From JADJVL01 sp046331545 (GTDB taxonomy: Bacteria > Acidobacteriota > Holophagae > Holophagales > Holophagaceae): a stretch of 64,000 nucleotides of DNA. This document shows positions 50,410 through 58,774 of the stretch, in pieces. How positions within the stretch are numbered: position 1 is the stretch's first letter; each line of letters begins with the position of its first letter. The notes below the pieces were generated by a model. That model was given only the letters and a program-made list of their open reading frames with translations, was not told the origin of the DNA and did not search any database. Location of the stretch: contig JAXLQR010000002.1 of the NCBI GenBank assembly GCA_046331545.1, positions 558,001 through 622,000 of the forward strand, written 5' to 3'. The position numbers and the translations under genes were made by a program.

Positions 50410-51333
50410 TCACTTCCGGCCGGGCTTCTCCAGCACCATCCGGATCTGGTTGCCGCGTTCGTTGAAGGACACCTCGTGCATGACCACCTGGATCATGGCC
50501 AGCCCGCGCCCGCACTGGCGCGCGAGGGCCTCGGGATCCGTGGCGGACGCGGAGGCCCCGGAGGTGTCGAAGCCCGGGCCGTCGTCGGTGATCTCCACCG
50601 TGAACCGCTCCGGCACGATGGACACCCGCACCGTGACCCTCCTGGAGGCGAACGCCTCGTCCCTGAGCCGCTCCGCCCGCAGCGCCTGGTAGGGGTCCTG
50701 GTCGCTGAAGATGTCGGCCTTGAGGGAGGAGTCCAGCTCGAGGTTCCCGTGCTCGAGGGCGTTCACCAGGGCCTCGTGGAAGGCCATGGCGATGACGTCC
50801 ACGTTGTGGGGCTCCGCGAAGCCCAGGGGCACCAGGCGGTCCGTGAGGTGGCGCACCACGGAGGGGATGTCCAGCTCGTCGGAGCGGAAGGAGAAGATCC
50901 GCTCCTCCTTCACCAGCCCCTTGAGGCCGTGGGCCGCCAGGCGGATCTCCCGGTGGATCTCCACCAGGTGGAAGACCGCCTTCACCATCTCGCGGATGGC
51001 CAGGGGCTTCTGGAAGAGGTTGCTGGCCCCCAGCCGCATCGCCCGGATCGCGTACTCCAGCGTGGCCTGGCCGGTCATGAGCACCACCGGGAGGTTCGAC
51101 TGGATGGTCTTCACCTTGTGGATGACGTCAAAGCCGTCCATCCCGTCCATGTTGATGTCCGAGACCACCAGGTCGAAGGGCGGCGAGTCCGGCGCCTGGA
51201 GGAAGTCCAGGGCCCGATGCCCTTCCGAGAAGGCGTGCACCACCATCCCGTAGTGGGTGAGCGCTTCGCGGACGAGGTTCAGCACCGCCGCGTCGTCGTC
51301 GACGAGGAGGACGTGGGGAGGGGTCGGGGACAT
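50410..51333 (-). CDS. Response regulator fused to a HATPase_c (RsbW-like) domain
   Basis: This 307-aa protein has an N-terminal receiver domain (1-125) with Asp12/Asp13, phospho-acceptor Asp59 (VVSDINMDG), Thr87 and Lys109. A C-terminal ATP-binding domain (about 150-305) of the anti-sigma/GHKL type has HEALVNALEHGN (N box), DDGPGFD (G1) and GRGLAMI (G2). No His-phosphorylation helix is present, so it is not a histidine kinase; it resembles RsbW-type Ser kinases/anti-sigma factors under phospho-relay control. No anti-sigma partner genes are adjacent. Confidence 0.87.
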   Translation of the reverse strand: MSPTPPHVLLVDDDAAVLNLVREALTHYGMVVHAFSEGHRALDFLQAPDSPPFDLVVSDINMDGMDGFDVIHKVKTIQSNLPVVLMTGQATLEYAIRAMRLGASNLFQKPLAIREMVKAVFHLVEIHREIRLAAHGLKGLVKEERIFSFRSDELDIPSVVRHLTDRLVPLGFAEPHNVDVIAMAFHEALVNALEHGNLELDSSLKADIFSDQDPYQALRAERLRDEAFASRRVTVRVSIVPERFTVEITDDGPGFDTSGASASATDPEALARQCGRGLAMIQVVMHEVSFNERGNQIRMVLEKPGRK

Positions 51334-51367
51334 GGGCCGGGGCTCTCGCGGGATTCGGGACAGCAGT

Positions 51368-52618
51368 CTAGCGGGGCGCGTGAAGAATCGGATCGAGGAG
51401 TAGCAAAGTCCTTTCCAGGGCGCCCGACAGGCCTTCCGGAAGGGGGCGCGGCGAGGCCCGGAGCGGGGAGGCGGCCACGGCGGCCTCCAGAGCCGGAACC
51501 AGATCCGGCGCGGCGCATATTTGGACGATCCCGGCAAGCACCAAAGGATTTACCAAGTCCTTGAAGTTGTCGTGGCCCGGCCCCAGCAGCACGGGAAGCC
51601 CCGCCGCGGCGGGCTCCACGGGGTTGTGGCCGCCCTCCCACGTCCACCCGCCGCCCACCAGCGCCACCGTGCCCTCCCGGTAGGCCGCCGCGAGCTCGCC
51701 GAGGGTGTCCAGCAGGAGCACGGGGACCTCCCGCCACGCGGCGGCGGCCTCCGGCCAGGGACCCGAGGCGCGCCGGAAGGCCCAGCCCTCCGAGGCCAGG
51801 AGGTCCGCCACGCCGTCGAAGCGTCCGGGCCGCCGGGGGGCGAGGATGAGCCGCGCCCCGGGATGCCCCCGCCGCAGGGCGCGGAAGGCCTCCAGCACCA
51901 GGGCCTCCTCCCCCGCCACCGTGTTCCCGGCCACCACCACGGGGTCCTCCCGCCAGGCCTGCCGGAGGGCCTCCCAGCCGGCGTGGAGTGGGCGAGGCGC
52001 GGGGAGGTCCGCCTTGAGGTTGCCGCCGAGGGCCGCCCCGGAGGCGCCGAGGCTCCGGAAGGCCTCCAGGGATTCCGCGTCCCGGGCGGCCACGAGGCTG
52101 AGCCTCGAGGCCGCGAGGCGGATCCACGGCCCGCCCCGGCGCAGGCTGCGGGCGGTGAGGCGCCCGTTCACCACCGCCCGGGGGATGCCGCGCCGGGCCA
52201 GTTCCCGGATGAGGTTGGGCCAGAGCTCCGTCTCCAGGGCGATGAAGGCGCCGGGCGGCGTCCTCAGGAAAGGCCGGAGGCCCCGGGGGTCGTCCAGGGG
52301 GAAGGCCCCGCCGCTGAGGAGCCCCCGTCCCCGGTCCCACGCCGGCAGGCGATCCGTCAGGAGGGCGAGGCCGGCCGCGGTGCCCGTGGTGAGGTGCACC
52401 CGGTGCCCCCGCTCCGCGAGCCGCCCCACCAGGCCCTCCGCCAGGAGCAGTTCGCCGACGCTGACCGCGTGGACCCACACCCAGCCCGGGGCCAGGTCCT
52501 CCGGAGGGGCCGCCTCGAGACGCAGCCGCACGTCCGGGCCCAGGCCCTTCAGCACGCCCCGGGCCACGGCGCCGGAGAGGCCGACCGCGGCGAGGTAGAG
52601 CAGATCCAGCCCCTTCAT
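51368..52618 (-). CDS. kdtA: 3-deoxy-D-manno-octulosonic acid transferase (Kdo transferase)
   Basis: This 416-aa GT-B glycosyltransferase (WaaA) adds Kdo to lipid A precursor at the inner membrane. It has an N-terminal hydrophobic anchor, WVHAVSVGELLLAEGLV, HLTTGTAAG, ETELWPNLI, and the C-terminal VGGGWTWEGGHNPVEPAAAGLPVLLGPG donor-site segment. Length is typical. It implies lipopolysaccharide with Kdo in the outer membrane. ATG with GGAGG directly upstream. Divergent from the GTPase gene; no other lipid-A genes nearby. Confidence 0.92.
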   Translation of the reverse strand: MKGLDLLYLAAVGLSGAVARGVLKGLGPDVRLRLEAAPPEDLAPGWVWVHAVSVGELLLAEGLVGRLAERGHRVHLTTGTAAGLALLTDRLPAWDRGRGLLSGGAFPLDDPRGLRPFLRTPPGAFIALETELWPNLIRELARRGIPRAVVNGRLTARSLRRGGPWIRLAASRLSLVAARDAESLEAFRSLGASGAALGGNLKADLPAPRPLHAGWEALRQAWREDPVVVAGNTVAGEEALVLEAFRALRRGHPGARLILAPRRPGRFDGVADLLASEGWAFRRASGPWPEAAAAWREVPVLLLDTLGELAAAYREGTVALVGGGWTWEGGHNPVEPAAAGLPVLLGPGHDNFKDLVNPLVLAGIVQICAAPDLVPALEAAVAASPLRASPRPLPEGLSGALERTLLLLDPILHAPR

Positions 52619-52663
52619 GCCTCCACGATGCCAGTGCGGCCCCGCCTGGACCACACTGGAGGG

Positions 52664-53668
52664 ATGATGGACGTCCTCCTCGTCACCGGCCCCCTCGGCG
52701 CCGGCAAGACCACCGCCGTGAACCGCCTGCTGAAGGCCGAGCTCGCCGCGGGACGGCGGGTGGCGGTGCTGATCAACGAGTTCGGCGCCGTCAGCGTGGA
52801 TGGCGCGCTGGTGGACGCGGAGCGGCCGGAGCTCGCCGGCGTCGCCAACCTCGTGAACGGGTGCGCCTGCTGCTCGCTGCGGGCCGACGTCGTGGCGGCG
52901 CTGGCATCGTGGTGCGACCGCCCGGAGGCGGAGCGGCCCCAGCGGGTGGTGCTGGAGACCACCGGCCTCGCGGACCCCACGGACCTCGTGGACCTGGGAG
53001 CCGAGCCGGCGCTGCGGAGCCGGCTCAGAATGACGGGCTGCCTGACGGTGATCTCCGCGTTGACGCCCCTGGATCATCTCCAGTCCCGGACCCTGCTCCG
53101 GCATCAGGCGGCCCTGGCCTCCCTCGCCCTGGTGAGCAAGGCGGACCTGGACCCCAGCCTCGCCGTGGCCTGGGAGGGCCAGCTCCGAGCCACCCGGCCC
53201 GGCCTGGCCGTGGTCCACGGGCGGCTCGGCGAATGGCCCGCCGGCGCGCCCGACCCCTGGCGCGGGGACCTGCCCGTTCCAGGCGCCGAACCCGCCGTCC
53301 CCGCGGATTGGGCGGACGCCCGGGCGCTCACCGTGGCCTTCGAGCATCCCGTGGACCCTGCCGGGCTCGAGTCCGTCTTCTTCCAGGACCACGGGGGCGA
53401 GGTGCTGCGGGCCAAGGGCATCGTCCGCTTCGAAGGCTGGCCGGCGCGCCACGACGGCAGCGACCGCTGGGCCTTCCAGCTGGCGGACGGACGGCTGGAG
53501 GTGGCGCCCCTGCCCTTCCCGCCGGGAGCCGAGGCGCCGGCCTGCGCCGCCGTGGTGATCGGCCTGGGCCTGGACGGCCTGGCCTGGCGGCGCGCCCTGC
53601 GCGGCCTCGAGCGTCCGCCCGCCGGGGCCCGGCGGAAGGCCGTCCTCCCCGCGGACCCCGGGGAATGA
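52664..53668 (+). CDS. COG0523 (CobW/YjiA-type) GTPase
   Basis: This 334-aa metal-chaperone-type GTPase has P-loop GPLGAGKTTA, INEFGAVSVDGALV, the hallmark metal motif GCACC (in NGCACCSLR), SKADLDP (G4-like) and a C-terminal CobW_C domain (GIVRFEGWP...WAFQLADGR). COG0523 proteins deliver Zn, Co or Fe to target enzymes. ATG codons at 52664 and 52667 are both possible; the GGAGGG site favours the second. Stop overlaps the glycerate kinase start. Confidence 0.87.
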   Translation: MMDVLLVTGPLGAGKTTAVNRLLKAELAAGRRVAVLINEFGAVSVDGALVDAERPELAGVANLVNGCACCSLRADVVAALASWCDRPEAERPQRVVLETTGLADPTDLVDLGAEPALRSRLRMTGCLTVISALTPLDHLQSRTLLRHQAALASLALVSKADLDPSLAVAWEGQLRATRPGLAVVHGRLGEWPAGAPDPWRGDLPVPGAEPAVPADWADARALTVAFEHPVDPAGLESVFFQDHGGEVLRAKGIVRFEGWPARHDGSDRWAFQLADGRLEVAPLPFPPGAEAPACAAVVIGLGLDGLAWRRALRGLERPPAGARRKAVLPADPGE

Positions 53669-54513
53669 GGCTCGTCTGTCCCACCGCCTTCAAGGGCACC
53701 TTCAGCCCCCTGGAGGCCGCCCGCCGCCTCGCCCGGCCCGGAGACCGCGTGCTGCCCCTCAGCGACGGGGGCGACGGCTTCCTGGAGTGCCTGCAGTACG
53801 CCCTGGGCGGAACCTTCGAGGCCCGTCCCGCCGCCGATCCTTTCGGGCGGGTGCGGCAGGTGCCCGTCCTGCGGCTCCCGGACGGGACGGTGGCCCTGGA
53901 GTGCGCGCGGGTCATCGGCCTCGCGGGCCTCGACCGCCTGGATCCGCGGGGGGCCAGCAGCCGGGGCTTCGGGGACCTCGTGGCGGCGTTCCAGGACGCC
54001 CCCCGGCTCTGGATCGGCCTTGGCGGCAGCGCCACGGTGGATGGCGGACGGGACTGGCCCGACCTGGCCCTGCCCCCCTGCAGGGTCTTCTGCGACGTGG
54101 CCACGGAATGGCGGGAGGCCGCGGCCCGCTTCGGGCCCCAGAAGGGCGCGCGGCCCGAGGAGGTTCCGGTCCTGCAGGCCCGGCTCGAGGCGCTGGGTCT
54201 GCCTTCCGGCCCCGGCACCGGGGCGGCGGGAGGCCTGGGGGGAAGGCTCAAGGCCCTGGGCGCCCGGCTGGAGGAAGGGGCCCTGGCCTTCCTGGATCTC
54301 GTGGGCTTCGACCTGGCCTGCGAGGGTTGCGAGGAGGTCCTGACCGGGGAGGGCCGCCTCGACGCGGGCACCCTCGAAGGGAAGCTGCCTCTCCGGGTGG
54401 CCCAGCGGGCCCATGCCCTGGGGCTCCGGGTCGCCGGCCACTTCGGGACCCGCGGTCCGGGCTGGGAGGCCGCGGCGAGCGGCTTCGACGAGGTGCGTTT
54501 CGGCCTGGACTGA
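53665..54513 (+). CDS. Short glycerate kinase (GK-I/GarK-type)
   Basis: This 282-aa protein overlaps the GTPase stop by 4 nt (ATGA). Family motifs are in order: SDGGDGFLE, IGLGGSATVDGG, FCDVATEW...FGPQKGA, GTGAAGGLGG, TGEGRLDAGTLEGKLPLRVA. It should phosphorylate glycerate to 2-phosphoglycerate. It is about 90 residues shorter than the usual 370-380 aa; the loss is spread between the N-terminal domain and the linker, while all the signature loops remain. Operon with a GTPase gene is unusual. Confidence 0.85.
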   Translation: MRLVCPTAFKGTFSPLEAARRLARPGDRVLPLSDGGDGFLECLQYALGGTFEARPAADPFGRVRQVPVLRLPDGTVALECARVIGLAGLDRLDPRGASSRGFGDLVAAFQDAPRLWIGLGGSATVDGGRDWPDLALPPCRVFCDVATEWREAAARFGPQKGARPEEVPVLQARLEALGLPSGPGTGAAGGLGGRLKALGARLEEGALAFLDLVGFDLACEGCEEVLTGEGRLDAGTLEGKLPLRVAQRAHALGLRVAGHFGTRGPGWEAAASGFDEVRFGLD

Positions 54514-54519
54514 CCCGGG

Positions 54520-57006
54520 TCACTCCGGACGCGAGGTCTCCTTCTTGTCGCCCCCACCGAAGAGGCGCCGCCAGAATCCGGGCTTCTTCACCGGTTCCTT
54601 GGGCTTCTCCGGCTCGAGGGGCACCGCCGGCGAGCCCACCTTGGGCCGGGCCTGGAGGCGGATCGGGTTCGGCAGGTCCGCCCCGGCCTCGTAGGGCCCC
54701 GTCCAGTCCTGGTAGCCCTCGCGGGAGATCCGGATCTGGTGGGACTGGTTCATGGGGACCGGGAGCCCCTCCAGCGGGGTGACGCCGATCTGCCGGCCGT
54801 CCAGGAAGACCGAGGCCCCGGCGGGCTCGCTGTGCACGCTGAGCTTCGCGAACTTCACCTTGAGGGGGATGGGGTTCGGCAGGGGCTTGGCGGGGTCGAG
54901 GCGGACGCTCCAGTCCTCGTAGCCCTTCAGGCGCAGCGCCAGGATCTGGTCCGCCGCGCTGGTCACCTCGACCTCCTTGGGGGTGCGCCCCCGCGGCGTG
55001 CCGTTCAGGAGGATCTCGGCCCCGGGCGGATCCGAGACCACGGTGGCCCGGAAGCTCACCGGCGTGAGGACCACCGGGTCCGGCAGCGGGATGTCCTTGT
55101 CGAGGGTCAGGACGGTATCGGCGAAGCCCTTGAGGCGGAGGGTGAGGACCTGCCGTCCCGTGCTGGGCACCTGCAGCTCGGAGAGCGGCGTGACGCCGCG
55201 GGGCGCGTCGTTGAGGAGCACCTCGGCCCCCGGCGGATCCGAGCGCACCGCGGTGGCCCAGGGAAGGCCCTCCAGCTCGACCTCCACCCGGGATTCCCCG
55301 GGCTGGAGCTCCCGGGTCCGCGGGACGAAGCCCGCCAGTTCGAACTTCAGCACCGCGGCCTTGCCGGGGATCTTCGCCTGGGTGAGGGGGGTCGTGCCGA
55401 GGTACTGGCCGAAGAGGTAGACCTTGGCCCCTGGCGGCGTGCTCAGGATGTCCACGCGGCGCGGCCGCGGCAGGAACCTGAAGGCGGCGAGGGCGAGGAG
55501 GGCGGCCGCGGCCAGGCCCAGGAGGACCTTCAGCAGCCGGCCGGAGGACGGCCGGTCCGCCGCGGCCGGGGCGTCCCCGCCCGGGGCGCCCCCGCCCGGA
55601 GCGACCCCGCGCGGGGTCTCGCGGGATGGGGCAGCCGCCGGGGCCTCGACCGCGGGGGGCGCGGGTCGGGGCTGCGGCGTCGCTCCCGGCCTCGGCTGTT
55701 CTCCGCTGGGCAGGATGGGGAGGGGCTGGCCGGGCAGCGGCGTGGGTTCGGGCGGCGGGAGGGCGCCACTGGCGCGCCCTTCATCCGGGTGGTGCTGGGC
55801 GAACAGGTTGGCGGCCCAGGAGTCGCTGGCCTCCAGAAGCGCGGCCGCCGCCAGCTGGGCGGGGTCCTCCCGTTCCTCGGCGGGCCCGGCGGCCTCCGCG
55901 GGGGCCGCGCCGCTCCCGGGCCGGGGAGCGTCCACGATGGCCTCCACCTCCCCCAGGTCCAGGGACTCGGTGGGCGGCAGGGGCGGGTGGGACCGCGGGA
56001 CCGGCGGGGCCTCGAGCTGGACGTCCAGTTCCGGCTCCGGCTCCAGGTAGGGAAGGCTCTCGGTGGGGACGGGACGGGGCGTCGCCTCCACCAGGTCCAC
56101 GCCGAAGGGCGCGCTGGTCTTCACGCCGTGGAGGGTGCTGGCCCCGAAGGCCTCGTCGCCCTCGATGAGGCTGTGGAGCTTGGACCGGAACTCGCGCGTG
56201 ATGGGCAGGGCGTCGGAGAGGGCGAGGAGGAAGGTCGGGAGGTCCTCGTAGCGGTCCTGCGGATCCTTCATGAAGGCCTTCGCGAACACGAGCTGCAGGC
56301 CGAGGTCCATCCCGTCGGGGAAGGCGGGTGCCTCGTGGACGATGCGGTAGAGGGTGGAGCCGACGCTGGACCCCTGGAAGGGCAGCTTCCCGGTGAAGAT
56401 CTCGAAGGCGGTGACGGCGAAGGCGTAGCGGTCCGTGGCCGGGGACGCCTCGCTCCCCGTCAGCAGTTCCGGAGCCGTGTACGAGGGCGTCCCGAAGACC
56501 ATGCCCGCCTGGGTCAGGCGGCTGTCGCCGCCGCGGGCGATGCCGAAGTCCATGAGCTTGAGGCGCCCGTCCCGGCGCACCAGCATGTTCTCCGGCTTCA
56601 CGTCCCGGTGGACGATGCCGGCCTCGGCCGCCGCCTGGAGCGCGGCCATGGCCTGGACCAGGAGCCGGAGCCCGACCTCGGGGGCGATGCCGTGGCGGCT
56701 GAGGCTGGCGAGGCTGGCGCCGTCGATGAACTCCATCGCCAGGAAGGGCCCCATGGAGGGGTCCACGCCCACGTCGTAGACGGTGATGATGTTGGGGTGG
56801 TTCAGGCGGGCGCTGATCTCGGCCTCGCGCTTGAACCGCTCCATGGTGGATTCCTGCTCGTCCCCGCCGCCGCCGTCCCGCATGGTCTTGATGGCCACGG
56901 GGCGCTTCAGCAGCGGGTCCTGCGCCAGGTAGACCACGCCCATGGCTCCGCGTCCCAGCACGCGCTGGATGAGGTAGCGTCCGATGCTCTGGGGGTCTTG
57001 GGCCAT
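54520..57006 (-). CDS. Ser/Thr protein kinase with four periplasmic PEGA repeats
   Basis: This 828-aa protein has an N-terminal Hanks kinase (about 8-275; GRGAMGVVY 18-26, Lys40, HRDVKPENML 133-142, DFG 153-155, SYTAPE), a long Pro/Ala/Glu-rich linker (about 280-488) and one membrane helix (about 491-511). Four PEGA-type beta modules start near 517, 585, 653 and 721, each with a GAxVxLxG-x-G-xTP core (for example DPPGAEVLLND, DPPGAEILLNG, EPAGASVFLDG). The C-terminus is basic. PEGA repeats commonly bind or link to the cell wall or surface. Confidence 0.92.
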   Translation of the reverse strand: MAQDPQSIGRYLIQRVLGRGAMGVVYLAQDPLLKRPVAIKTMRDGGGGDEQESTMERFKREAEISARLNHPNIITVYDVGVDPSMGPFLAMEFIDGASLASLSRHGIAPEVGLRLLVQAMAALQAAAEAGIVHRDVKPENMLVRRDGRLKLMDFGIARGGDSRLTQAGMVFGTPSYTAPELLTGSEASPATDRYAFAVTAFEIFTGKLPFQGSSVGSTLYRIVHEAPAFPDGMDLGLQLVFAKAFMKDPQDRYEDLPTFLLALSDALPITREFRSKLHSLIEGDEAFGASTLHGVKTSAPFGVDLVEATPRPVPTESLPYLEPEPELDVQLEAPPVPRSHPPLPPTESLDLGEVEAIVDAPRPGSGAAPAEAAGPAEEREDPAQLAAAALLEASDSWAANLFAQHHPDEGRASGALPPPEPTPLPGQPLPILPSGEQPRPGATPQPRPAPPAVEAPAAAPSRETPRGVAPGGGAPGGDAPAAADRPSSGRLLKVLLGLAAAALLALAAFRFLPRPRRVDILSTPPGAKVYLFGQYLGTTPLTQAKIPGKAAVLKFELAGFVPRTRELQPGESRVEVELEGLPWATAVRSDPPGAEVLLNDAPRGVTPLSELQVPSTGRQVLTLRLKGFADTVLTLDKDIPLPDPVVLTPVSFRATVVSDPPGAEILLNGTPRGRTPKEVEVTSAADQILALRLKGYEDWSVRLDPAKPLPNPIPLKVKFAKLSVHSEPAGASVFLDGRQIGVTPLEGLPVPMNQSHQIRISREGYQDWTGPYEAGADLPNPIRLQARPKVGSPAVPLEPEKPKEPVKKPGFWRRLFGGGDKKETSRPE

Positions 57007-57150
57007 GGATGGGAGGCGAGGCGCCTCCGGCGGGAGGGGGCCTGGAAGGTCGGAAGGGAAAGGTCAATGGTAATGCACCGGGCCTCCCGGGAGAAATGCC
57101 GCGGGCTCCGCGCCCGGCGGGCCGGTACCATTGAAGGTTCGGGAGAATCC

Positions 57151-58746
57151 ATGCTCGCAGTCCAGAACCTCACCATGCGGTACGGCTCCAAGGTCCTCTT
57201 CGAGGACGTGACCACCACCTTCAACCCCGGCCGGCGCTACGGTCTCACCGGACCCAACGGGGCCGGCAAGTCCACCTTCATGAAGATCCTGGCCGGGGAG
57301 CTCGAGGAGCAGACGGGCACCGTCCAGCGCCCCCGCAAGATGGGGATCCTCCGGCAGGACCAGTTCGCCTTCGACGCCCACCGCGTCCTCGACACCGTGA
57401 TCATGGGCAACCGCCCCCTCTGGGAGGCCCTGCAGGAGCGGGACGCCATCTACGAAAAGGCCGAGATGACCGACGCGGACGGCATCCGAGTCGCGGAACT
57501 GGAAGGGATCGTGGCCGACGAGGACGGCTACACCGCCGAGAGCGACGCGGCGGTGCTGCTGGCCGGCCTGGACATCCCCGAGAGCCTCCACGACCGGAGG
57601 ATGTCCGAGCTCCAGGGCGGCCAGAAGGTGCGCGTGCTGCTGGCCCAGGCCCTCTTCGGCAACCCCGAGGCCCTGCTCCTGGACGAGCCCACCAACCACC
57701 TGGACCTGGACTCCATCCATTGGCTGGAGGAGTTCCTGGGCCGCTACCAGGGCACGGTGATCGTCATCTCCCACGACCGCCACTTCCTGAACAACGTCTG
57801 CACCCACATCGCCGACATCGACTACCAGACGATCATCCAGTACACCGGCGGCTACGACGACATGGTGCTGCAGAAGACCCAGGTCCGGTCACGCATCGAG
57901 GCCGAGAACGCGCAGCGGGAGAAGAAGATCGCCCAGCTCAACGAGTTCATCCAGCGCTTCGCCGCCGGCACGCGGTCCAGCCAGGTGAACAGCCGGCGCA
58001 AGGAGGTGGAGCGGCTCGCCCCCGGCGAGCTGGCCCGCAGCAACATCCAGCGCCCCTTCATCAAGTTCGAGCAGAGGCGGCCCTCGGGCCGCCACGCCCT
58101 CGAGTTCCAGCACGTGCGCAAGGCCTACGGGGAGGCCCCGGTGGTCCGCGACTTCAGCGCCAACGTGGCCCGGGGCGAGCGGGTGGCCATCATGGGCCGG
58201 AACGGCGTGGGCAAGAGCACGCTCCTGAACGCGCTGCTGGCCAACGCCCCGGGCGTCACCGAGCCCTACGTGTCCATCGACGGCGGGGAGGTGCGCTGGG
58301 GCCACGAAGCCAGCGTGGGCTACTTCGCCCAGGACTTCCGCGAGTCCATCCCAGCGGGCTGGACCATGGTGGACTGGCTGCGCCAGTTCGACCCCGACGC
58401 CACGGTGGAGCAGATCCGCGGGGTGCTGGGCCAGATGCTCTTCCGGGGCGAGGAGGGCACCAAGAAGACCGAGGTGCTGAGCGGCGGCGAGGCCTGCCGG
58501 CTGATGTTCTGCAAGCTCATGCTCCAGAAGCCCAACATCCTGATGCTGGACGAGCCCACCAACCACCTGGACCTGGAGGCCGTCATCGCCCTCAACACCG
58601 CCCTCCAGCGATTCGAGGGCACCCTGCTCCTGGTGACCCACGACGAGGACCTCATCGACGAGGTGGCCACCCGCATCTGGCACTTCGAGGACGGCCGCAT
58701 CGAGGACTTCCAGGGCACCTACGAGGAGTACCTGGCCAAGGCCTGA
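57151..58746 (+). CDS. ABC-F family ATPase (YbiT-like)
   Basis: This 531-aa protein has two nucleotide-binding domains without membrane segments. Walker A: GPNGAGKST (first) and GRNGVGKST (second). Signatures: SELQGGQKVRV and LSGGEACRLMF. Walker B: LLLDEPTNHLDLD and LMLDEPTNHLDLE. A charged linker lies between (EKKIAQLNEFIQRFAAGTRSSQVNSRRKEVERL). The family acts on the ribosomal E site to aid translation. TACCAT lies 19 nt before the ATG. Ends inside a palindrome shared with the convergent ompA. Confidence 0.95.
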   Translation: MLAVQNLTMRYGSKVLFEDVTTTFNPGRRYGLTGPNGAGKSTFMKILAGELEEQTGTVQRPRKMGILRQDQFAFDAHRVLDTVIMGNRPLWEALQERDAIYEKAEMTDADGIRVAELEGIVADEDGYTAESDAAVLLAGLDIPESLHDRRMSELQGGQKVRVLLAQALFGNPEALLLDEPTNHLDLDSIHWLEEFLGRYQGTVIVISHDRHFLNNVCTHIADIDYQTIIQYTGGYDDMVLQKTQVRSRIEAENAQREKKIAQLNEFIQRFAAGTRSSQVNSRRKEVERLAPGELARSNIQRPFIKFEQRRPSGRHALEFQHVRKAYGEAPVVRDFSANVARGERVAIMGRNGVGKSTLLNALLANAPGVTEPYVSIDGGEVRWGHEASVGYFAQDFRESIPAGWTMVDWLRQFDPDATVEQIRGVLGQMLFRGEEGTKKTEVLSGGEACRLMFCKLMLQKPNILMLDEPTNHLDLEAVIALNTALQRFEGTLLLVTHDEDLIDEVATRIWHFEDGRIEDFQGTYEEYLAKA

Positions 58747-58774
58747 GCCGTCCCCGTCCGGCGGGACGGCTCAG
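58743..58774. terminator. Hairpin spanning both convergent stop codons
   Basis: Perfect 12-bp arms (CTGAGCCGTCCC and GGGACGGCTCAG) with an 8-nt loop. The TGA of the ABC-F gene lies in the left arm and the TGA of the opposing porin gene lies in the right arm, so one hairpin terminates both genes. No U-tract on either side. Confidence 0.75.
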
